Part shown: positions 26,243 through 34,550 of the stretch, piece after piece
Numbering within the stretch: position 1 is the first letter of the stretch
Layout of the letters: each line of letters begins with the position of its first letter
DNA from: Paracoccaceae bacterium
GTDB taxonomy: Bacteria > Pseudomonadota > Alphaproteobacteria > Rhodobacterales > Rhodobacteraceae
Direction of reading: 5' to 3'
Assembly (NCBI GenBank): GCA_024742695.1
Contig: JANSXY010000009.1
Coordinates: 1 to 64,000 of the forward strand
DNA: 64,000 bases
The notes under the pieces: model-generated
Seen by the model: only the letters and a program-made list of their open reading frames with translations
The model's database searches: none
Told to the model about the DNA's origin: nothing
Program-made: the position numbers and the translations under genes

Positions 26243-26259
26243 CGCGGACGCAATGACCC

Positions 26260-26289
26260 GGCCGGGCCCGCCGCAGCGCGGGCCCGGCC
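26260..26289 (+). promoter_or_regulatory. Strong stem-loop between dctP and dctQ
   Basis: A perfect 12-base-pair GC stem (26260-26271 with 26278-26289) around a 6-base loop, directly after the dctP stop. No U-tract follows. In transporter operons such hairpins often stabilise the upstream message or partly stop transcription, so that binding protein outnumbers membrane subunits. Confidence 0.65.
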
Positions 26290-26313
26290 ACCCCGCGGCA
26301 CGAGGACGTGACG

Positions 26314-26811
26314 ATGCGCAAGGCCTATGGCTGGCTTCTTTACGGCATGGCGGTTCTGGCCGGCGCGCTGCTGGTCTGGATGATGATCTCGGTCATCGTC
26401 TCGGTGCTGATGCGCAACGCCGGGCTGCAACCCTTCGCCTGGCTCTTCACCTCGGCCGAGTACGGCCTTCTCTACATGACGATGCTGGGCGCGCCCTGGC
26501 TGGTCCGCGAGAAGGGGCATGTTCACATCGAGCTTGTCACCTCCGCCCTGCCAGAAGGCCCGCGCCGGCTGCTGAGCCGGGCCGTGGCGCTGGCCTGCGT
26601 CGCGGTCTGCGCGATCCTCGCGTGGAAGGGCACCGACCTCTTGCTGACCAATATCGAACGCGGCGACTACGACACGCGGGCCTACTATTTCCCGCGCTGG
26701 CTGCTGACCATCGCCTTCCCGCTCAGCTTCGGACTGATGGCGATCGAGTTCTCGCGCTTCGTCTTCGGGGACGACCTGATGCATACCGGCGAGCCGGGGA
26801 TCCACGAATGA
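26314..26811 (+). CDS. dctQ: TRAP transporter small membrane subunit
   Basis: A 165-aa protein with four predicted transmembrane helices (about 4-30, 45-62, 86-105 and 128-150) and the family motif 'GAPWLVREKGHVHIELV'. It links the binding protein to the large permease. The ATG at 26314 has GAGG eight bases upstream; a GTG at 26308 would add two residues and is less likely. The stop overlaps the dctM start by ATGA. Confidence 0.88.
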   Translation: MRKAYGWLLYGMAVLAGALLVWMMISVIVSVLMRNAGLQPFAWLFTSAEYGLLYMTMLGAPWLVREKGHVHIELVTSALPEGPRRLLSRAVALACVAVCAILAWKGTDLLLTNIERGDYDTRAYYFPRWLLTIAFPLSFGLMAIEFSRFVFGDDLMHTGEPGIHE

Positions 26812-28118
26812 TGGAATGGTACGAGGCCCTGGCCCTGCTGCTGGGCACGATCGTGGCGCTGATGGCCGTGGGCATGCCCGTGGCGCTGGCCTTTCTGGCC
26901 GCCAACATCCTCGGCGCCTGGGTATTCATGGGCGGCGAGCGCGGCGTCGTCCAGCTTCTCAACAACGGGCTGGGCGAGATCACGAAATACGCGCTGGTGC
27001 CGATCCCGCTGTTTCTGCTGATGGGCGAGGTGTTCTTTCACACCGGCCTCGGCGGGCGGATGTTCAACGCGATCGACAAGCTCTTGGGCCGGCTGCCGGG
27101 GCGGCTGAGCTATGTCACGGTGCTGGGCGGGACGGCCTTTTCCACCCTGTCTGGCTCATCCATGGGGTCCACCGCGCTGCTGGGCTCGCTGATGGTGCCC
27201 GAGATGAACCGCCGGGGCTACAAGCCGCACATGAGCATCGGCCCGATCCTGGGCACCGGCGGGCTGGCGATCATCATCCCGCCCTCGGCGCTGGCCGTGC
27301 TCCTGGCGACGCTGGCGCAGATCGACGTCGCGGGGCTGCTGATCGCCGGGGTGATACCCGGGCTGATCCTCGCCGGGTTCTACATCGCGACGATCTGGCT
27401 GCAGACCCGGCGCGACCCGGACGCCGCGCCGGCCTATGACGTCACGCCGCTGTCGGCGGGGCAGAAGCTTGGCCTGTTCCTGCGCGACGTGGTGCCGATG
27501 ATCGGCGTCATGGTGGTGATCATCGTGCTGATGATCCGCGGCTTCGTCACCCCGTCCGAGGCGGCGGCCTTCGGTGCGCTGGGCGTGTTCCTGCTGGCCG
27601 CGGCGTTCCGCTGCCTGACCTGGGAGGCGATGCGCAAATCGGTCACCGGCGCCCTCAGGGTGACGCTGATGGCCTATCTGATCGTCTTCGGCTCGGCCAC
27701 GTTCAGCCAGCTTCTGGCGTTTTCCGGCGCCTCGCGCGGGCTGGTCAACTGGGCGATTTCCTACGATCTCGCGCCACTGGCGATGCTGCTGGTGATGTTC
27801 GCGGTGCTGTTGCTGCTGGGCATGTTCATGGAACAGATCTCGATCATGCTGCTGACCGTGCCGATCTTCTTCCCGCTGGCGATGACGCTGGGCTTCGATC
27901 CGGTGTGGTTCGGCCTGATCATGCTGCTGGCGCTGGAAATCAGCTTCACCACCCCGCCCTTCGGGCTGTTGCTGTTCGTGATGAAGGGCGTCGCGCCGCC
28001 GGGAACGACGATGCGGACGATCTACACCTCCGCCTTCCCGTTCATCGGCTGCTCGCTGCTGCTGGTCGCGCTGCTGATCGCCTTTCCGCAGATCGCGCTG
28101 TGGCTGCCGGGGCTGTAG
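26808..28118 (+). CDS. dctM: TRAP transporter large permease subunit
   Basis: A 436-aa membrane protein with about twelve hydrophobic segments. Typical DctM motifs are 'LGGTAFSTLSGSSMGSTALLGSLMVPEM' (helix-turn with small residues, sodium-site region) and 'FTTPPFGLLLFVMKG' near the end. It should use the sodium gradient to import the substrate bound by DctP. It begins with two ATGs (26808 and 26811). It is the last gene of the plus arm and is followed by a strong hairpin at 28145. Confidence 0.92.
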   Translation: MMEWYEALALLLGTIVALMAVGMPVALAFLAANILGAWVFMGGERGVVQLLNNGLGEITKYALVPIPLFLLMGEVFFHTGLGGRMFNAIDKLLGRLPGRLSYVTVLGGTAFSTLSGSSMGSTALLGSLMVPEMNRRGYKPHMSIGPILGTGGLAIIIPPSALAVLLATLAQIDVAGLLIAGVIPGLILAGFYIATIWLQTRRDPDAAPAYDVTPLSAGQKLGLFLRDVVPMIGVMVVIIVLMIRGFVTPSEAAAFGALGVFLLAAAFRCLTWEAMRKSVTGALRVTLMAYLIVFGSATFSQLLAFSGASRGLVNWAISYDLAPLAMLLVMFAVLLLLGMFMEQISIMLLTVPIFFPLAMTLGFDPVWFGLIMLLALEISFTTPPFGLLLFVMKGVAPPGTTMRTIYTSAFPFIGCSLLLVALLIAFPQIALWLPGL

Positions 28119-28144
28119 CCGCCCGGCGCCCGGCGACATGAAAA

Positions 28145-28172
28145 GGGCCGGGATGGTCGCCCATCCCGGCCC
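28145..28172. terminator. Bidirectional terminator-like hairpin
   Basis: A perfect 12-bp stem (GGGCCGGGATGG with CCATCCCGGCCC) and 4-base loop TCGC between the convergent dctM and RTX genes. On the minus strand the hairpin is followed by TTTT, so it is a good intrinsic terminator for the RTX gene; it may also stop dctM transcripts. Confidence 0.75.
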
Positions 28173-28198
28173 CGCCTCGCCTGTCAGCCGGCCGCGGA

Positions 28199-31100
28199 TC
28201 AGAGGAAGAAGTCGTCCGCCGTCAGCGACACCTCGGACGCGCTCAGCACGTCGATCGTTGCCGTCTCGCCCTTGTCGTTGGTGAAGCTCACCCGCTGCGA
28301 CGTGTCCGACAGCGTGGTGATCGTGAGGTCGGAGAACGCGTCGACCGCCGCCACCCCGGTCAGGTGGATCATGTCGAGCCCGTCCTCCCAGTCGGTGATC
28401 GTGGCCTTGCGGATCTTCGCGCCGAAGACGAAGCCGTCGGCGCCGCTGCCGCCGGTCAGCATGTCGTTCCAGCCGTCCGACAGCAGCATGTCGTCCCCGG
28501 CGCCGCCGTCCATCTCGTCGCGGCCCCAGCTGCCTTCCAGCCAGTCGTCGCCGTCGCCGCCCTCCAGCGTGTCGTTGCCGCCGCCGCCGAACAGGAAGTC
28601 GTTGCCGGCGCCGGCGCTGAGCAGGTCGTTGCCGCCGCGTCCGTGCATGTTGTCGGCCTCGTCGGTGCCGACAAGCGCGTTGGCCCCGTCATCGCCGTAG
28701 AACACGACCGGCTGATCCAGCGGCCCGAGCTCGTCGATCCCGTCGAAGACCTTGGCCTGCACCTTGAGGTCCGCCGCCGTCACCTTGTCGCCGTAGACCT
28801 TGAGCGTGCCCAGCGAATCCTCGTCATGCGCGCCGCCGCCATCGCCCTGTTGCGACCGCAGCGTGATCAACGAGAACGTGCCGCCATCGTCCGCGCCGTG
28901 GGTGATCGACTCGACCTCGACGGTGTGCCCGCGGATGATGATCTTGTCGTTGTCCTGGCGCGAGAAGTCGAGCAGCACGTCGTCGCCGATCCCCTCGACC
29001 CAGTGGTCGTGGACATTGTCGTTCTCGCCCGCGACCTTGCGCCAGTTGATGCTGCCATCCGCCTTGGTATGCCGCGCGAGCACCACGTCGGTCGCGTTCA
29101 GCAGCATGTTGAAGGTGAAGATGTCGCGCCCCTGGCCGCCCCGGATCACGTCCGTCGTCAGCGCGGGATCGATCGCCGGGGTGATCCGGTCGCCCCCCTG
29201 TGCCGGATCGGGTTCGCCGGCGTCGGCGAGCACCCGGATCCTGTCCTTGCCGGCCCCGGCATCGACGGTCTGCGCGCCCCAGCCAACGGTGACGTGATCG
29301 ACCGTCTCCAGCGTTTCCGGCGCGGTCACGATCACCTCGCCATCGGTGTTGGAGGTGATCTCCTGCACCCCGCCATTGTAGGCGGCGAGATTGTCGACGC
29401 CCGGCAACCGGTCCATCCCGTCGAAGACACCGGCGGCCTGCACCTTGATGTCGGACTTCGTCACCTGGTCGCCGTAGACCTTGATCGTGCCCACCAGATC
29501 CTCGTCATGCGCGCCGGTCGCGGTGTTCGCGCCGCCCGCACCGCCGTTGCCCTGCTGGCTGATCACGGTGATCAGCGAATAGGCGCCGCCCTCGTCGGTG
29601 CCGTAGTCGATGCTGTCGATCTGCACCGTGTGGCCGCGCACCACGATCTTGTCGCCCTCGGCCTTCGAGTAGTCGGTGATCACGTCGTCGCCCCAACCCT
29701 CGACCCAGTGATCGTGGACGTTGTCGTTCTCGCCGGCGACGCCGCGCCAGTTGATCTTGCCGTCCTCGCCGGTGTGCTGCGCCAGCACGGCGGCGGTGGC
29801 GTTCAGAAGCGCGTGGAACTCGAACCGGTCGGCGCCGGCGCCGCCGGTGAACACGTCGTCCGAGGCATCGGGCGACAGCGCCGGGGTGATCCGCGCCCCG
29901 CCCTGCGCCGGGTCCGGTTCTCCGGCATCGGCATAGGAGATCAGCCTGTCGCGGCCGCCGCCGCCCTCGACCGACTGCGAACCGCTGCCGGCCTTGATCG
30001 TGTCGCCGCGATCGGTACCGGTGAAGGCCAGGTCGATCGCCTCGGGGGCCTCGGCGATCCACTGCGGCTGGCTGTCCGGCGGCGGCGCGTTGTCGGCCAG
30101 GCTTTGCGCCGCGCCCTCGGCAATATCCTCGAGATCATCGACCCCGTAGAACACCTTGGCCTTCAGCTTGATGTCGTCCTTGGTGACCTTGTCGCCATAG
30201 ACCTTGATCGTGCCCAGAAGATCCTCGTCATGCGCGCCGCCGCCGTCGCCCTGCTGCGACCGCAGGGCAATCAGCGAATAGTCGCCGCCCTCGTCCTCGG
30301 CATAGGTGATCGAGGCGATCTCGACCGTATGGCCGCGGATGTCGATCCTGTCGCCGTCCTGCTTCGAGAAATCGAGGATCGTGTCGTTGCCGATCCCCTC
30401 GACCCAGTGATCGTGGACATTGCCGTTCTCGCCGGCGACGCCGCGCCAGTTGATCGATCCGTCGTCGCGGGTGTGCTTGGCCAGGATCTCGTCGGTGGCG
30501 TTCAGCAGCAGGCGGAAAGCGAAGGTATCCTTGCCCTGCCCGCCGGCGATGATGTCATCGGCCGCGCCCTCGGGCACCGCCGGGTTGATCCGGTCGCCGC
30601 CCTGCGCCGGGTCCGGTTCGCCGCCATCGGAATAGCTGTAGATGACATCGTCGCCGCCACCGGCATCGACGCTCTGCGCGCCCTCGCCGATCCGCACCAC
30701 GTCCCGCTGCTTTTCGAGGATGCCGTGATAGGCCGTGCCGTCGGTGTTGCTGAAGACCTCCTGCGTGATCCCGAGATCGTTGGCGGCGTAGACGGTATCG
30801 GCCCGCTCGAGCCGGTCGATCCCGTCGAACGTGTTCTCCACCTTCACGTCGGCCAGCGTCACCTTGTCGCCATAAACCTTGATCTGGCCCAGCGGATCCT
30901 CGTCATGCGCGCCGGTGGCGGTGTTGGCGCCGCCGGCGCCGCCGTCACCCTGCTGGCTGATCACGGTGATCAGCGAATAGGCGCCACCCTCGTCGCTGCC
31001 GTAGGTGATCTCGGCGATCTGGGCGGTGTGGCCCTTGATGACGATCTTGTCGCCCTCGGCCTTCGAATAGTCGGTGATCGTGTCGAGCCCGAAGCCGTTG

Positions 31101-31444
31101 ACCCAGTGATCGTGGACATTGTCGTTCTCGCCGGCGACGCCCCGCCAGTTCACGCTGCCATCGTCGCGGGTGTGTTCGGCGATCACCTCGGGCCGGGCAT
31201 CCAGCAGGGCGCGGAATTCGAAGGTATCGCTGCCCGCGCCGCCGGTCAGCGTGTCGTTCGCCTCGCCGGGCGGGATCGCGGGCGTCACCCGGCCCTCCGC
31301 GCCCTCGGTCTGTGCCGGGTCCGGTTCTCCGGCATCGCCGTAGGAGATGATCCGGTCGTTGCCGGCCCCCATGTCAACGATCTGCGCACCGCTTCCCAGC
31401 CTTGCGATGTCGAACCGATCGGTTCCCGAATATTCCGTGGCCAT
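28199..31444 (-). CDS. Modular RTX protein with four ~233-aa repeats
   Basis: A 1081-aa acidic protein. Four large modules follow one another, each containing 'GEPDPAQ', 'NWRGVAGEN.NVHDHWVEG', 'D.S...GD.I.I.GHT' and 'KVYGDKVT' blocks; the HDHW blocks lie near residues 111, 344, 577 and 812. Modules 1 and 3 resemble each other, as do 2 and 4. Residues ~918-1005 hold glycine-rich Ca-binding nonapeptide repeats (GGNDLL, GAGNDFL, GGGNDTL, GDGDDWL). The end is acidic and hydrophobic (DDFFL), as in type I secretion signals. There is no N-terminal signal peptide. It is probably exported by a type I system not encoded here. The module fold is not recognised. AGGGAGAA precedes the ATG. Confidence 0.85.
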   Translation of the reverse strand: MATEYSGTDRFDIARLGSGAQIVDMGAGNDRIISYGDAGEPDPAQTEGAEGRVTPAIPPGEANDTLTGGAGSDTFEFRALLDARPEVIAEHTRDDGSVNWRGVAGENDNVHDHWVNGFGLDTITDYSKAEGDKIVIKGHTAQIAEITYGSDEGGAYSLITVISQQGDGGAGGANTATGAHDEDPLGQIKVYGDKVTLADVKVENTFDGIDRLERADTVYAANDLGITQEVFSNTDGTAYHGILEKQRDVVRIGEGAQSVDAGGGDDVIYSYSDGGEPDPAQGGDRINPAVPEGAADDIIAGGQGKDTFAFRLLLNATDEILAKHTRDDGSINWRGVAGENGNVHDHWVEGIGNDTILDFSKQDGDRIDIRGHTVEIASITYAEDEGGDYSLIALRSQQGDGGGAHDEDLLGTIKVYGDKVTKDDIKLKAKVFYGVDDLEDIAEGAAQSLADNAPPPDSQPQWIAEAPEAIDLAFTGTDRGDTIKAGSGSQSVEGGGGRDRLISYADAGEPDPAQGGARITPALSPDASDDVFTGGAGADRFEFHALLNATAAVLAQHTGEDGKINWRGVAGENDNVHDHWVEGWGDDVITDYSKAEGDKIVVRGHTVQIDSIDYGTDEGGAYSLITVISQQGNGGAGGANTATGAHDEDLVGTIKVYGDQVTKSDIKVQAAGVFDGMDRLPGVDNLAAYNGGVQEITSNTDGEVIVTAPETLETVDHVTVGWGAQTVDAGAGKDRIRVLADAGEPDPAQGGDRITPAIDPALTTDVIRGGQGRDIFTFNMLLNATDVVLARHTKADGSINWRKVAGENDNVHDHWVEGIGDDVLLDFSRQDNDKIIIRGHTVEVESITHGADDGGTFSLITLRSQQGDGGGAHDEDSLGTLKVYGDKVTAADLKVQAKVFDGIDELGPLDQPVVFYGDDGANALVGTDEADNMHGRGGNDLLSAGAGNDFLFGGGGNDTLEGGDGDDWLEGSWGRDEMDGGAGDDMLLSDGWNDMLTGGSGADGFVFGAKIRKATITDWEDGLDMIHLTGVAAVDAFSDLTITTLSDTSQRVSFTNDKGETATIDVLSASEVSLTADDFFL
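28740..31440. repeat. Four ~700-bp direct repeats inside the RTX gene
   Basis: Blocks recur with a period of 699-705 bases; for example CCCAGTG.TCGTGGAC begins near 28999, 29704, 30403 and 31102. Long stretches are nearly identical at the DNA level, so unequal recombination could add or remove modules, and short-read assemblies may collapse them. Confidence 0.8.
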
Positions 31445-31849
31445 ATCGTTTTCTCCCTATGCACTTCCCGGCGCCGCGCGGCCCTGAAATCGGCCTTCGT
31501 CTGCGCCGCCGGATCAAAAAAACCGACGTGTGGGGCAGGCCCCGTCCGCCAGATGCGTTAGAGATTGGGGCAGGACCGGGGCGAGAGTGTTAAGGGATTG
31601 CGGCAGGAAAGCGGCGGCTTTGCGGAATGGCGCCGAGGCATCGGCGGAAAAGGGTTATCCCGTTGATATCATTTAATCCGGCGCCCTTCCGCCTTGGCGG
31701 AATGGTGCCGGTCTGACATCGGGACGTGGCGGGAATTCGCCAAGGGGTACCGGCGCCGCGCGAGCCTTGCGGGGATCGGGGGTGCGCGCCCACCCGTGCG
31801 GCCGCCGGGACGGGCTTTGCGTGCAGAATCGCCGGTGCCGGCGGCGGCG
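31445..31849. other. Intergenic region upstream of the RTX gene
   Basis: 405 bases with no convincing gene. It must contain the promoter of the RTX gene. A short perfect hairpin, TTCCGCC-TT-GGCGGAA, lies at 31687-31702. Short open frames in it lack protein-like composition. Confidence 0.5.
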
Positions 31850-32293
31850 CTAAAGCCGCCCGGTGACGATGTAGCGCAGGGCGCGTGCCACCTCGTCCGG
31901 GGTCCGCGCCACCGCGTTGGCGGCCGCGTCCACCTCTTTCAGCGCGTGGTCGTGTTCCGGCGGCTGCAGCACGATGATCGGTTTGCCCAGCGCCGCGGCA
32001 TAGCCCGCGTCGAACGCCGCGTTCCACTGCCGGTACTTCTCGCCGAAACACACCACCAGCACGTCGCAGCGGCCCAGCGCGGTGCGGGTGCGCACCGCGT
32101 TCAGCAGCGCGCCCTTGCGGTCATGCCAGAACTTGTCGTCCTCGGCGCCGAAGATCGCCACGCCGCAATCGTCCGAGGCCGCGTGATCCGTCACCGGGCC
32201 GGACCAGTCGATATCGAGCCCGTCGCAGGCCGCCACGATCGCGTCGCGCCAGTCGCTGTGGATCTCGCCCGCGAGGTATACGTTGAGCATCAT
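31850..32293 (-). CDS. YtoQ-family protein
   Basis: A 147-aa protein with the sequence character of the YtoQ family, a relative of nucleoside 2-deoxyribosyltransferases: 'LNVYLAGEIHSDWRDAI' at the start, 'VVCFGEKYRQWNAAFDAGYAAALGKP' in the middle. Length fits the family, which is uncharacterised. The start is the first of two adjacent ATGs (32293), with GGAAGGGAA upstream; the longer upstream frame would cross the promoter region shared with the divergent SBP56 gene. The function is unknown. Confidence 0.8.
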   Translation of the reverse strand: MMLNVYLAGEIHSDWRDAIVAACDGLDIDWSGPVTDHAASDDCGVAIFGAEDDKFWHDRKGALLNAVRTRTALGRCDVLVVCFGEKYRQWNAAFDAGYAAALGKPIIVLQPPEHDHALKEVDAAANAVARTPDEVARALRYIVTGRL

Positions 32294-32459
32294 CCGGTCG
32301 GTTCCCTTCCTGTCGCATCGTTCCCGGTGCGGCCGCTGTCCTTCGGGGCAGGATCGGCCGCCTCCCAAGGTTTGCCCCAAACCCGCATCTGTGACACCCT
32401 TTCACGGGCGCGCACCGGGGACAACGAAGGGTGCGTGTGTTCCAAGGGAGGAATTGCAG

Positions 32460-33860
32460 ATGAACCTGAGGCCCGATCCGACATTTCACGCAACGCCCAA
32501 GCTCGCGATGGAGGCGCCGGCGGAAACGCTGGCCTTCACGCTGATGCTGAGTCCGGACGGGTCGAAACCCGATGGCCTCGCCATCGTCGACGTCGATCCG
32601 AAATCCGCAACCTACGGCCGGATCGTCCACCAGGTGATCATGCCCAATACCGGCGACGAGTTTCACCATTTCGGCTGGAACGCCTGTTCCTCGGCGCTGT
32701 CGCCGCTGACCGGGCACGCCTTCCTCGAACGCCGCTACCTGATCATTCCCGGCATCCGGTCGTCGCGGATCTACGTGGTCGACGTGAAGGAGCCCCTGAA
32801 GGCGAAGATTCACAAGATCATCGAACCCGAAGAGGTCTTCGCCAAGACCGGCTACTCGCGCCCGCACACCATCCATTGCGGACCCGAGGGGATCTATGTC
32901 AGCACGCTGGGCGGCGGCGGCCCCGACGGCACCGACGGCCCGCCGGGCATCTTCATCATGGATTGCGAAACCTTCGACGTCATCGGCCGCTACGAGATGG
33001 ACCGCGGCCCGCAGGACAAGCAGTACGATTTCTGGTGGAACCTGCCGCGCAACTACATGGTCAGTTCCGAATGGGGCCTGCCGCCGCAGTTCGAGAACGG
33101 GCTCGTGCCCGAGGATCTGTTGTCGAACAAGTATGGCCACCGGCTGCATTTCTGGGACTTGCGCGGGCGCCGCAACGTCCAGACCATCGACCTGGGCGAG
33201 AACCACCAGATGGCGCTGGAAGTGCGCCCGGCGCATGATCCGGTGAAGGAATACGGGTTCTGCGGCGTGGTCGTGGACACCACCAACCTCGAAGGCTCGA
33301 TCTGGACCTGGTGGCGCAATCCCGACGGCACGTTCGAGGCGAAGAAGACCGTCACGATCCCGCCGCAGCCCGCCGCGGCCGACGATCTGCCGCCGCTTCT
33401 GAAGGGGTTCGAGGCGGTGCCGCCACTGGTGACGGATATCGACCTCAGCCTTGACGACCGGTTCCTCTACGTCTCCTGCTGGGGCACGGGCGAGATGCAT
33501 CAGTACGATGTTTCCGACCCGATGAACCCGAAGCTTGCCGGCAAGGTCCAGATCGGCGGGATCGTCGCGAAGCACAAGCACCCGAACGGGCGCACCTTCG
33601 GCTACGGCCCGCAGATGGTGGAGATCAGCCGCGACGGCAAGCGCGTCTACTGGACGAACTCGCTCTACTCCACCTGGGACGACCAGTTCTATCCCGGCGA
33701 TCGTGGCGCGGCGATGGTGATGGCGCATGTCGGCGAGAACGGCGGGTTGACGCTGGCCGAGGATTTCTGGGTCGATTTCCCCGAAGGTTACCGCAGCCAC
33801 CAGATCCGGCTCGAAGGCGGGGACTGTTCGACCGACAGTTTCTGCTACCCCTCCGTCTGA
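32460..33860 (+). CDS. mtoX: SBP56 family protein, probable methanethiol oxidase
   Basis: A 466-aa member of the selenium-binding protein 56 family. Its conserved histidine motifs are all present: 'FHHFGWN', 'RPHTIHCG', 'HRLHFWDL', 'KHKHPNG' and 'SHQIRLEGGDC'. Bacterial members characterised as MtoX oxidise methanethiol to formaldehyde, hydrogen sulfide and hydrogen peroxide and need copper. In marine bacteria methanethiol comes from dimethylsulfoniopropionate breakdown. No signal peptide is seen in this reading, whereas some MtoX are periplasmic. AAGGGAGGAA precedes the ATG at 32460. The next gene follows after 3 bases and encodes a membrane protein that might supply metal. The enzymatic assignment is by family. 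Confidence 0.85.
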   Translation: MNLRPDPTFHATPKLAMEAPAETLAFTLMLSPDGSKPDGLAIVDVDPKSATYGRIVHQVIMPNTGDEFHHFGWNACSSALSPLTGHAFLERRYLIIPGIRSSRIYVVDVKEPLKAKIHKIIEPEEVFAKTGYSRPHTIHCGPEGIYVSTLGGGGPDGTDGPPGIFIMDCETFDVIGRYEMDRGPQDKQYDFWWNLPRNYMVSSEWGLPPQFENGLVPEDLLSNKYGHRLHFWDLRGRRNVQTIDLGENHQMALEVRPAHDPVKEYGFCGVVVDTTNLEGSIWTWWRNPDGTFEAKKTVTIPPQPAAADDLPPLLKGFEAVPPLVTDIDLSLDDRFLYVSCWGTGEMHQYDVSDPMNPKLAGKVQIGGIVAKHKHPNGRTFGYGPQMVEISRDGKRVYWTNSLYSTWDDQFYPGDRGAAMVMAHVGENGGLTLAEDFWVDFPEGYRSHQIRLEGGDCSTDSFCYPSV

Positions 33861-33863
33861 CGG

Positions 33864-34523
33864 GTGGCGGACACGACCACGGCAGCGGCCCTTTGGTGGG
33901 CCGTTGTCGCCTCGGGCGTCTATCACGGGGTCAACCCCGGCATGGGCTGGCCGCTGGCGGTATCGGCCGCGCTGATGGAACGGCGGCAGGGCAGCCTCTA
34001 CCGCGCGCTCGCGGCGCTGGCCGCCGGGCATCTCGGGGCGATGCTGGCGATCCTGTTGCCGTTCGCGGCGCTTCTGGTGCTGGCCGAGTTCCAGCGCGAG
34101 ATCCAGATCGGCGCCGCCTGCCTGGTGATCGCGCTTGGCCTCTACCTGCTCGTCAACCGCCGGCATCCGCGGTTCCTGGCGCGCGTGCCGCCGACCCGGC
34201 TCGCGCTGTGGTCCTTTCTGGCGGCGACGGCGCATGGCGCCGGCCTGATGCTGGTGCCGATCTACCTGGGCATCTGCCAGACGGTGGAAAGCGACGCCGG
34301 CCACGCGGCGGCAGACACGCTGATCGGCGGCAATGCGACGATCGCGATCCTGGTGGCCGCCGCGCACACGCTGGCGATGACGGCCTCGGGCGGCGTGATC
34401 GCGCTGGGGGTCTACCACTGGCTGGGGCTGCGGTTCCTGTCGCGCGGCTGGTTCAATCTCGACGTCGTCTGGGCGCTCAGCCTGATCCTGGTCGGCGGCC
34501 TGTCGCTCGTTTTCCTGCACTGA
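33864..34523 (+). CDS. Small polytopic membrane protein, possible metal transporter
   Basis: A 219-aa protein with about six hydrophobic helices, starting at a GTG only 3 bases after the SBP56 stop, so translation is probably coupled. Histidines sit in or near helices: 'YHGVNPGMGWP' (H21), 'AAGHLGAML', 'TAHGAGLMLVP', 'AAHTLAM' and 'VYHWLGL'. The first resembles the HGxxPGH helix of nickel/cobalt exporters, without its last histidine. Together with its copper-type enzyme neighbour this suggests a metal-handling role, which is inference. I do not recognise a named family with certainty. Confidence 0.75.
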   Translation: MADTTTAAALWWAVVASGVYHGVNPGMGWPLAVSAALMERRQGSLYRALAALAAGHLGAMLAILLPFAALLVLAEFQREIQIGAACLVIALGLYLLVNRRHPRFLARVPPTRLALWSFLAATAHGAGLMLVPIYLGICQTVESDAGHAAADTLIGGNATIAILVAAAHTLAMTASGGVIALGVYHWLGLRFLSRGWFNLDVVWALSLILVGGLSLVFLH

Positions 34524-34550
34524 GGCCGGCGGGCAGGCCCCGGCTTCCGG

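Noticed and set aside
28740-31440. CRISPR array or noncoding satellite
   Set aside because: The repeats are about 700 bases, continuous and in frame within one protein gene; no short repeat/spacer pattern exists here or elsewhere in the window.
28364-31561. A 1065-codon plus-strand frame opposite the RTX gene
   Set aside because: Its repeats (VEPVERVLHLHV type) are only the mirror of the RTX modules; the minus-strand frame has Ca-binding motifs and a good ribosome site.
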